Source: CAZFYZ01 sp964523735
GTDB taxonomy: Bacteria > Armatimonadota > UBA5829
NCBI GenBank assembly: GCA_964523735.1
Contig: CAZFYZ010000029.1
Span: 1-37,364 of the forward strand
Direction of reading: 5' to 3'
DNA: 37,364 nt
Numbering within the stretch: position 1 is the first letter of the stretch; every line of letters begins with the position of its first letter. A program made the translations under genes and the position numbers. The notes beneath the pieces are model-generated. The model had not been told where the DNA came from, ran no database searches, and saw only the letters and a list, made by a program, of their open reading frames with translations. Below, piece after piece: positions 29,944 to 36,329 of this stretch.

Positions 29944-31881
29944 CTATTGCGCGCTGTCTACGGCCCTCTTGCTGTTCTCGGCGGCGGCGCAGGCTAGGGA
30001 ATAGAGGCTCGCGTCGATAACGGTCCGCCCAGCGATGATCCGCGGCGTTACCCCGACGCGAATCTCCTTACCGTTGACCAATACGGTTGGGCTGCCGATC
30101 GTGATCTCCAGCTTGAAATCGCGAGTGTACGCTGTAGCCGTGCGGGTCTCAGCATCCCAGAACAGAACGCCGCCGATCCCATCGATGAGGTCTCTCAGCT
30201 TGATTTTGCCCTTCACTGCCACTGTCCGCTTCTCAAGCTTAGCGGGAGCATCTTTGCGGGGTGCAGACGGACGGACCAGCGCATTGTGGCCGGAAGCAGG
30301 GTTGCTCCCGCCCCGAATCGCGGGCAGCATAGCAGTCCTGATCGGTTTGGCCGAGGAAGTGGCGGGATCGGTCACAAGTGTGTTTGGCAGCGAGGGTCCG
30401 CCTTCCACAATGCGGGCGGGAGTGGCCGAACCACGAATCCCAGACACAGCGCTCAAGGAGGCGGTCGAGAGCGTGCTTGTCGCTGGATCTTGCTGCACGG
30501 CCTCGGGCGCAGGCGACGAAGGCTCGATGCTTCGAGCAACCACGATACCCTCAGCCGGCCTGACAACGGGTGACGCGACCGCACTGGCGGGTCGGGAGGA
30601 GCTTGCGGCAGGTGAGCCGCCCGTCCGAGGCGCGACGGCCTGTCGCTCAATCGGCGCAGCGCTGGCGTGAGCAGCCTTGGCACTCGGAGACGCCAGGACT
30701 GTTGCAGTTCTGGGGCCTGCCTCTGCCACAGGCATAGACGCCGTCGGCTCTGATATCCCCAACCTCGATCTGACGCTGCTCTTCGTCGCCTTGGCTATCC
30801 TGATACCGGCGGACGCAGTGCCTGACTGAGAACTACGGACCCCTGACTCCAACGGCGGGGCAAGCTGCTTCACCTCGGCAGCGGCGGGTGAGTCTGACGG
30901 AGTTGGCGCCAACGCCACCACCCTTGTCGACTTAACTCGCTCGACAGGCACATTCTTCGAAACCTGCTTCGAAGCGGCGGGCGCAACCTTGGGCTCTGCG
31001 GGTCTTCCTGCAGGCTTGGCCAGGGCGCCACTGATCTCGGCTCTGATCGTGGGCTCGGGAGCACGTGCTGCTGACGCCGACTTGCCCTTGCCTGCAGGCT
31101 CGCTGACAGCAGGAGGTATGATCATGCCGACGCCGTCGTCTTCAGAAACTGCCGGGAGGGCAGGGCGAGGGTCGACGCTCAAGGTCGAGACAATCGGCTT
31201 CTGCAGGCTATTACTGAAAGAAACCTTGACAATCGCGGGGTCGCTCTTGTTGCCGGCCTGGTCGTACGCGAATGTCTGCAGTTCGTGGCTGCCATCGGTA
31301 TACTTGGTCGTATCGAGCGGGTAGGCATACGGCTCGCGATTGGTGAGATACTTGAGGACGCTGTCCACCAGGAGGCTGACCATAGGGGCCTCGTCGCCGT
31401 CATCGGTCACTTTCATCCGAACAATCGAAGTGCCCTTCAGAACAGCTCCGCTCTTGAGATTCGCGAACCGGACGACAGGCGCGCGCAGGTCAAACGACGT
31501 GTTGCCGATCGTGCTGCTGCCGGAGATACTGGTAATGAGCTCATCGCCAGCATATATCTTGACTACCAGATCATGCAGGCCGCGCGAGAACTTGGACGTA
31601 TCCCAGATGAACGACGCCACTCCTCTGCTCTCGGGACGCACGAGTGTCTTTGCGGCATAGTACTTGCCGTCGATCCACAACTGCATCCGCGTAACCCGCA
31701 GATCGGACTGCGTGTTGTAGCCTACCGACACCTCGACTTGACGCTGGGTGATGCTTTCGCCCGGCAGGGGAGAAAGCCAAGTCATGGTAGCCGCTTCGAC
31801 TGCAACCGATATCGCCGGCATCAGCATCGCTGTCGCCAGCGCAATGCTCAGAACGCGCCTGATCAACCTGTGTCTCTTCAT
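29944..31881 (-). CDS. Secreted Ig-like protein with copper-amine-oxidase-N-like C-terminal domain
   Basis: The 645-residue product starts MKRHRLIRRVLSIALATAML with a signal peptide. Two Ig-like segments follow (about residues 32-125 and 137-225; for example WLSPLPGESITQRQVEVSVG, and LTNREPYAYPLDTTKYTDGS). A Pro/Ala/Ser-rich low-complexity linker of about 320 residues is next. The C-terminal part (about 555-640, VLFWDAETRTATAYTRDFKL, VTPRIIAGRTVIDAS) resembles the copper amine oxidase N-terminal-like domain found in surface proteins. ATG 31881 has AGAGGAC upstream. It is probably cell-surface attached; the role is unknown. Confidence 0.8.
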   Translation of the reverse strand: MKRHRLIRRVLSIALATAMLMPAISVAVEAATMTWLSPLPGESITQRQVEVSVGYNTQSDLRVTRMQLWIDGKYYAAKTLVRPESRGVASFIWDTSKFSRGLHDLVVKIYAGDELITSISGSSTIGNTSFDLRAPVVRFANLKSGAVLKGTSIVRMKVTDDGDEAPMVSLLVDSVLKYLTNREPYAYPLDTTKYTDGSHELQTFAYDQAGNKSDPAIVKVSFSNSLQKPIVSTLSVDPRPALPAVSEDDGVGMIIPPAVSEPAGKGKSASAARAPEPTIRAEISGALAKPAGRPAEPKVAPAASKQVSKNVPVERVKSTRVVALAPTPSDSPAAAEVKQLAPPLESGVRSSQSGTASAGIRIAKATKSSVRSRLGISEPTASMPVAEAGPRTATVLASPSAKAAHASAAPIERQAVAPRTGGSPAASSSRPASAVASPVVRPAEGIVVARSIEPSSPAPEAVQQDPATSTLSTASLSAVSGIRGSATPARIVEGGPSLPNTLVTDPATSSAKPIRTAMLPAIRGGSNPASGHNALVRPSAPRKDAPAKLEKRTVAVKGKIKLRDLIDGIGGVLFWDAETRTATAYTRDFKLEITIGSPTVLVNGKEIRVGVTPRIIAGRTVIDASLYSLACAAAENSKRAVDSAQ

Positions 31882-31936
31882 TAGATTTGTCCTCTTGTAC
31901 AGCTTAGGCAAACTCTACCACGGGCTCTGCCAGAAG

Positions 31937-32722
31937 TCAATTCTGGCGAGGGCTCTGTCCAATGATCGCCGCGCCCAGCGCACCAACGATCTGCGGCTCC
32001 TCCGGAAGCAGTAGTTTCGCGTTCAACACTGTCTCGATCTCTCTTACGATGCCCGAGTTCTTGGCAACCCCTCCGGTCATGACGAACGGTGGACCCGCGC
32101 GCAGTCGAGCCACCATTCCCTGTATTCGTTCAGACACGGCGCGATGAAGCCCGCGAACGATGTCCTCCTTGGGCAGTCCCTTAGCCACCAGTGCCACGAC
32201 CTCTGATTCAGCGAAGACTGTGCACGTGCTGGAGATGCGGACATCGCTTGTCGAGCGCGAGGATAGATCTCCAAGCGAGTCGAGAGAGACATCCAGCGAG
32301 CGGGCCATCACCTCAAGAAACCTGCCGGTGCCGGCTGCGCACTTGTCGTTCATTGCGAAGTCGTCCACCCGGCCGTCCTCGGAGAGGCGGATGACTTTGC
32401 TGTCCTGTCCGCCGATATCAATCACCGTGCGTGCCTGGGGAAACAGCCGCACTGCGCCAACTGCGTGGCAAGTGATTTCCGTCACTGACTTGTCCGCGAA
32501 CTCGATGCTTCCGCGCCCGTAGCCAGTCGCAATGACCCGCGACACACTGCCGGCTTCGACGCCGGCTTCTGCCAGAGCTGCGTCGAAGGACGCTCTTGCC
32601 GCATCAGAACTGCTGGCCAAGGTAGGTACGATCGAGTGCCCCAATATGTGGTCGTCGCGCAGGATCACGCAATCAGCCGTAAGCGAACCGATATCGATGC
32701 CTGCTGTGATCAGGTCTGTCAT
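31937..32722 (-). CDS. (R)-2-hydroxyacyl-CoA dehydratase activator-like ATPase (HgdC/BadF-BcrA type)
   Basis: The 261-residue protein has the ASKHA fold motifs: GIDIGSLTADCVIL (phosphate 1), VIDIGGQDSKVI (phosphate 2) and PPFVMTGGVAKNSG (adenosine). C128 in NDKCAAGTGRFLE and C167 in SSTCTVFAESEV match the [4Fe-4S] ligands of HgdC, which passes electrons to a dehydratase. No dehydratase subunit gene is adjacent. The ATG at 32722 gives the family start; GTG 32752 is an in-frame alternative. A 55-nt gap leads to the Ig-like gene, possibly one transcript. Confidence 0.85.
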   Translation of the reverse strand: MTDLITAGIDIGSLTADCVILRDDHILGHSIVPTLASSSDAARASFDAALAEAGVEAGSVSRVIATGYGRGSIEFADKSVTEITCHAVGAVRLFPQARTVIDIGGQDSKVIRLSEDGRVDDFAMNDKCAAGTGRFLEVMARSLDVSLDSLGDLSSRSTSDVRISSTCTVFAESEVVALVAKGLPKEDIVRGLHRAVSERIQGMVARLRAGPPFVMTGGVAKNSGIVREIETVLNAKLLLPEEPQIVGALGAAIIGQSPRQN

Positions 32723-32796
32723 CGGTTGCTTGGCGCGCAGCCACATAGGCACAATGCTGTAACGCAGACCGGAGTGATGAGGCTCTTCATACCACG

Positions 32797-32805
32797 ATTA
32801 TAGCA
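32797..32805 (-). promoter_or_regulatory. Extended -10 promoter of the activator gene
   Basis: On the minus strand TGCTATAAT is a perfect extended -10 (TGN plus TATAAT). No good -35 is seen. Transcription would start near 32790, about 70 nt before ATG 32722. Confidence 0.6.
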
Positions 32806-32854
32806 CGAGTCCAACGTTAGAGTGAGCGTGGAAGATGAAACGTAGATCAGTCGG

Positions 32855-32922
32855 GACGGCTGCGGCTGGAACCACAAATCGGCACTTGTCACAGGCGCAA
32901 CGGTTTGTAATCCGCAGCCGTC
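32855..32922. repeat. GACGGCTGCGG inverted repeat
   Basis: GACGGCTGCGG (32855-32865) pairs perfectly with CCGCAGCCGTC (32912-32922); inner ACAAA/TTTGT can add a second stem. It lies in the long gap between the activator promoter and the aptamers. Confidence 0.75.
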
Positions 32923-33139
32923 TACAACTACTAGACTGACCCCTCTTCTGCGCCTAATGTTCCGTTGACCGGTGACTCGACGGCCAAATCACTTGGCAAT
33001 TACCACCGCGGAACTCCGCGGAGAAGCTTGGTGCAAGAATGCAGGCTGAATCTTATACAGAGGAGTGTTCTTGCTGTTGCCCCCAGGCTTGTGTATAAGA
33101 ATAACAGCAAGACTTATGCGAGCATTCACTCTCGGGTGG

Positions 33140-33183
33140 CCGTACAAGCAATAGGGCGGCGGACAGTAGATCGTCCGCCGCCC
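33140..33183 (-). terminator. Strong terminator-like hairpin downstream of the aptamers (minus strand)
   Basis: On the minus strand GGGCGGCGGAC-GATCTACT-GTCCGCCGCCC is a perfect 11-bp stem, followed by TATTGCTT and GTACGG (33140-33145). It lies about 45 nt after a full Shine-Dalgarno AAAGGAGGT (33236-33228). It would end a transcript coming from the two aptamers. The region 32806-33331 holds no gene I can support. Confidence 0.65.
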
Positions 33184-33331
33184 AACGCCTGTTGATCCGG
33201 GCCCAGAGGCCCATGTACCCGCCAAGTACCTCCTTTCGTGAGACACCGGCAGGGATAGAAGCGGGAAAACCCGCATTGGTCTCTTCCGTGCCAGACCTTC
33301 GGCAGCCCGGCCAGCTCGTTCGCAACTCGGG

Positions 33332-33424
33332 CCCGGCAACCACTGATGATTGGCGGTTTCTAACCCCGAAAGCTAACGGCCCCGTACGGCTTTGCGTCAC
33401 CCGATTGCTCGGATTTTGCCCTTG
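33332..33424 (-). ncRNA. c-di-GMP-I-like (GEMM) riboswitch aptamer, downstream copy
   Basis: On the minus strand the core reads GGGCAAAA, stem CCGA-GCAA-TCGG (a GNRA loop), GGTGACGCAAAGCC, then a G-rich part, and ends GGTTGCC, which can pair with GGCAA to close P1. GACGCAAAGCC at 33398-33388 is the hallmark of class I c-di-GMP/cGAMP aptamers. The P2 half (CGTACGGGGCCGTTAGC) departs from the usual GGGYCUAA pattern, so ligand and class are uncertain. Confidence 0.65.
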
Positions 33425-33544
33425 TCGGTGTCTGAGAGCACTCAGCGCTTCGGCGGCCAGGCAGCCATGCTTCCGCTTGATGCCCAAGATTCAATCTTCG
33501 ATCCTACCACGAGTTACAAAGACTCGACTATGAGGACTCAATAT

Positions 33545-33610
33545 TGGGCACGCCGCGGCTGTTTAGGCCCTTGGCTTTGCGTCCCCCGGTTTCCCGGGGT
33601 TTGCCTTTAT
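33545..33610 (-). ncRNA. c-di-GMP-I-like (GEMM) riboswitch aptamer, upstream copy
   Basis: On the minus strand: AAAGGCAAACC, stem CCCCGG-GAAA-CCGGGG with a GNRA tetraloop, GGACGCAAAGCC (33584-33573), then AAGGGCCTAAAC, all matching the class I consensus. The 3' half appears short: GCCGCGGCGTGCCC follows at once, with GGCA/TGCC as a possible P1. The P2 arm that normally docks the tetraloop is not obvious. The two copies share an identical 11-nt core. Confidence 0.72.
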
Positions 33611-33723
33611 CGCGCGCAACAGCAAGCGCGTCTTAAGAGAATTGTGTATTCACTTTTCCCCTATTCAGTTTGGCCTTACATAATAGTTATGCCGCCTGAA
33701 AGGGGATATGCGTGCTGAGGGGA

Positions 33724-34854
33724 TTACGGGGATTTCAAATTGTTGGCTTCGGGCTCGTTTCGAATCTCGATCTGATCCGCAACACCCAGCAGATGCAGAG
33801 CATCCGTCATGTCCGGCGTAGTCGACAGGCTCAGAGTCGCAAGCGGGTTCCGCTTTCTCAGCTTGTCGCAAGTAGACACGAACTGCTCTATTGCCTTGTA
33901 GTCTGCCTCGCCTGTCCAGTTCGATTTGATTCTGCCCACGGGCTTCCACTCCTCGAGGTCAAGCACGAGAACTGCGGCCTTGTCCATGTCTGGGTCTGCG
34001 TCGCCGCTTCTCTTGACGAGGACCCTCGGTCCACTGGCGACGGTCCTGTCCTTGCCCGCATGGTATGAGCTGGAGAAGAACTCCTGGAATCGGCTGGCTA
34101 GAAGCTCAGGGGAGCCTGTGACAGCGCCTATGGTGGCACGGCCCGTCTCGTAGCCGTTTTCAATGGGAACGTAGACGCTCTCCCACATGGTCAGCGACCG
34201 CCCCCTGCCATACGCTTCTCTGCCAACCAGAGAAGCGGTGAAGAAGTAGATGCCCGTCTTCTTCTGGTTGAACACAGCGTGTCGTGGCAGGCCATCACGA
34301 ATCAAGCGCTGCGAATCGTAACCCTCCTGGCCGGAATCCGCAGTCGAGGTTGCATCTTCCACCGCGTCCGCTTGCGGGATCGGCTCGAAGTCCGGCGTCA
34401 GCGCTAGGTCCTCGATCACGACTCTTCTGATGATGGCTCCCGCGGCTCGCTTAAGGGGCTCGATCTTGATTGATTTCTGCAGGTAGATCTTTAGGGGGTC
34501 CCAATGGTAGCGGACGTGGACAACCAGCGGAAGATCGCGCTGCATACACTGCATTCGCAGGCTGATCTGGTTCACACCGCGGACCTTGGCGGTATCGGCT
34601 CCCCTGACCTCAAAGTCGCGCGGCACCAGCGAGACCGGCTCGCCTTTGTAGTCGAGGTCGATCTGGAATTCGACTCCGGGCTGCTTGAGCAACTGGACGC
34701 CGTCCATTTCGATCCTGCTCGTCCTCAGTGGCCCGCCGAAGTAGGAGATCAGGCGGCTCATTCCTGCGTTCTTGATCGTGATCTCGTTGACGGCGAAGGC
34801 ACGACTCGCTAACCCCAGCATCAGAAACATCAACACGAACAGCTTCAGTCTCAA
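33724..34854 (-). CDS. Secreted protein of unknown function (TTG start)
   Basis: I do not recognise this 376-residue protein. It has a clear signal peptide (LKLFVLMFLMLGLASRAFA) and then a beta-rich region with alternating hydrophobic strands (for example ISLRMQCM, PLVVHVRYHWDPLKIYLQKS) suggestive of a sugar-binding or mutarotase-like sandwich, which is inference. The C-terminal third includes KAAVLVLDLEEWKPVGRI. TTG 34854 has GCGGAGG 7 nt upstream. It is the last gene of a minus-strand operon, 19 nt after the DUF72 gene. Confidence 0.75.
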   Translation of the reverse strand: MRLKLFVLMFLMLGLASRAFAVNEITIKNAGMSRLISYFGGPLRTSRIEMDGVQLLKQPGVEFQIDLDYKGEPVSLVPRDFEVRGADTAKVRGVNQISLRMQCMQRDLPLVVHVRYHWDPLKIYLQKSIKIEPLKRAAGAIIRRVVIEDLALTPDFEPIPQADAVEDATSTADSGQEGYDSQRLIRDGLPRHAVFNQKKTGIYFFTASLVGREAYGRGRSLTMWESVYVPIENGYETGRATIGAVTGSPELLASRFQEFFSSSYHAGKDRTVASGPRVLVKRSGDADPDMDKAAVLVLDLEEWKPVGRIKSNWTGEADYKAIEQFVSTCDKLRKRNPLATLSLSTTPDMTDALHLLGVADQIEIRNEPEANNLKSP

Positions 34855-34873
34855 GCAATCCTCCGCGAGGCTA

Positions 34874-35599
34874 TCATTGCCCCAATATCATATGTCGCAG
34901 GGCCAGGGCGTTCCTGACCGCGTAGCCGTGCGCATCATTGTTGAAGTAGATGTAGACGTCGCCAACGCGAAGCATCTCCTCGATGCGCCGGGCCCAGTCG
35001 GCAAGGTGATCGTTGGTGTAGTTGCCGCCTGTATCCTCGCCTCCTGAGTGCATCCGGATGTAGGAGTAGCTCGTGGTCGTCTTCAGGTGTAGAGGTAGCC
35101 CCGGCGAACTCATTATACAATAAGCCACCGAATACCGCTCAAGAAGCGACCACATCTCATTGGTCTGCCACGAGCTATCCCGAAACTCGAAGGCCGAACG
35201 GAGGCTCTTGGGGAGTATCTTGAGAAATGCCTCCAAGAGCGGCAGGTTCACGTTCCAGTGCGGCGGAAACTGGAACAGGATAATCCCGCACTTCGGGCCT
35301 AACCCGTCCGTACGGTTGAGGAGTCGCTCCAGCGGCTCCTCGGGGTCCCTAAGTCTCTTTATGTGGGTAAGATACCTGCTCGCTTTCACGGCGAATGTGA
35401 AACCATCGGGGGTCTGATCTCGCCAGTGCTCGAATGTTATCTTCTCCGGGAGCCGGTAGAACGAGTTGTTCAGCTCTACAGTATCGAACGTGCTTGAGTA
35501 GTGGGCGAGCCATCTGCTCTGCGCCAGCCCTTCCGGATAGAAGACCTCCCGCCAGTGTTTGTAGTTCCAACCCGATGTCCCGCAGTAGAGCCTGGACAT
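34874..35599 (-). CDS. DUF72 family protein
   Basis: The 241-residue protein matches DUF72 throughout: MSRLYCGTSGWNYKHWREVF, then FDTVELNNSFYRLP, GFTFAVKASRYLTHIKRLRD, FQFPPHW, FEFRDSSWQTNE and the end DVYIYFNNDAHGYAVRNAL. This is a TIM-barrel-like family of unknown biochemical role. It starts 9 nt after the VOC gene, so the two are likely cotranscribed. Confidence 0.92.
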   Translation of the reverse strand: MSRLYCGTSGWNYKHWREVFYPEGLAQSRWLAHYSSTFDTVELNNSFYRLPEKITFEHWRDQTPDGFTFAVKASRYLTHIKRLRDPEEPLERLLNRTDGLGPKCGIILFQFPPHWNVNLPLLEAFLKILPKSLRSAFEFRDSSWQTNEMWSLLERYSVAYCIMSSPGLPLHLKTTTSYSYIRMHSGGEDTGGNYTNDHLADWARRIEEMLRVGDVYIYFNNDAHGYAVRNALALRHMILGQ

Positions 35600-35608
35600 A
35601 GCAGGTGT

Positions 35609-35974
35609 TCAGGCCTTGCGCTTATGGATGATCAGCGCGTTGCCGTCCGGGTCCATGATGACGGCCATGTTGCACACTGGCGTGTCTGCCGGGCCCATAA
35701 CGATCGGCACGCCGGCCGCCTTCGCCTCGCTCATCGCCTGGTCAAAATCCTCGACCTCCAGAGCCGCCGCGCCGCCATTTGACGACGGCTGCCACTGCTC
35801 CATTGCACTGGCTATGGCCAATGTGCCGGGGCCAATGTCATACTCGATCCACTGCGACTCGCCATCCTGAAAGAAGCTGGTTTCCTTGAGTCCAAGGACC
35901 CCCTCATAGAACCCTCGAGCTCTCGCGACGTCGGTTATGGGATACACTACATAAGCGATCTCAACAGCTTTCAC
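35609..35974 (-). CDS. VOC-superfamily (glyoxalase-like) protein (GTG start)
   Basis: From GTG 35974 the 121-residue product reads (M)KAVEIAYVVYPITDVARARG with FYEGVLGLKETSFF and the second betaalphabetabetabeta unit AALEVEDFDQAMSEAKAAGV ending MDPDGNALIIHKRKA. VOC proteins bind a metal and serve as lyases, dioxygenases or resistance proteins; the substrate is unknown. GGGAGG lies upstream. Reading further upstream in frame only translates the triple repeat. Confidence 0.88.
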   Translation of the reverse strand: MKAVEIAYVVYPITDVARARGFYEGVLGLKETSFFQDGESQWIEYDIGPGTLAIASAMEQWQPSSNGGAAALEVEDFDQAMSEAKAAGVPIVMGPADTPVCNMAVIMDPDGNALIIHKRKA

Positions 35975-36082
35975 TCCGTCATTCCTCCCAGGCAGTATTC
36001 TGTGCAGACCTCGCTGATCTGATTTGTAATGTCCGCCGGACTCCAGAACGCAAACATCCGCCAGCCAACGAAACAACATCTG

Positions 36083-36174
36083 TTGTTTCGGGACACCCTG
36101 TCCCGAAACCGCTCCACAATGCGGACACCCTGTCCCGAAACCCTCCACAATGCGGACACCCTGTCCCGAAACGG
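36083..36174. repeat. Triple tandem repeat of GGACACCCTGTCCCGAAAC
   Basis: Three copies of a word containing GGACACCCTGTCCCGAAAC lie at 36091-36109, 36123-36141 and 36154-36172. They are separated by CGCTCCACAATGC and CCTCCACAATGC. The first copy is preceded by TGTTTCG, completing the palindrome seen after rpsI. Confidence 0.9.
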
Positions 36175-36293
36175 TCGGCACAACGCGATGCTTCATCCTC
36201 GCTGAAGCACTTCTCCTTCCTGGCTCTCGAAGGATTCCTCAGCAGGCCCCGATAAGCTGTAATTCGACAAAGGGTCGGCCGCCGAGGAGTTCC

Positions 36294-36321
36294 GACCTAT
36301 GACTTTCGACATCCGACATCG
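36294..36321. repeat. Heptad repeat before the GH2 gene
   Basis: GACCTAT, GACTTTC, GACATCC and GACATCG follow in exact 7-nt register and run into GAGGTAGTA, the ribosome-binding site of the next gene. It is the same design as in the ribosomal spacers, 16 kb away. Confidence 0.8.
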
Positions 36322-36329
36322 AGGTAGTA

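Noticed and set aside
32989..33339. 116-codon minus-strand reading frame near the aptamers
   Set aside because: It overlaps both the aptamer end and the hairpin; the TTG beside AAAGGAGGT is only 2 nt from it, too close for initiation.
33053..33487. 144-codon minus-strand reading frame
   Set aside because: It runs through the downstream aptamer and the terminator hairpin, has no family resemblance, and its only Shine-Dalgarno is internal.
35975..36196. 74-residue N-terminal extension of the VOC protein
   Set aside because: It translates the triple repeat; GTG 35974 with GGGAGG gives the family start.
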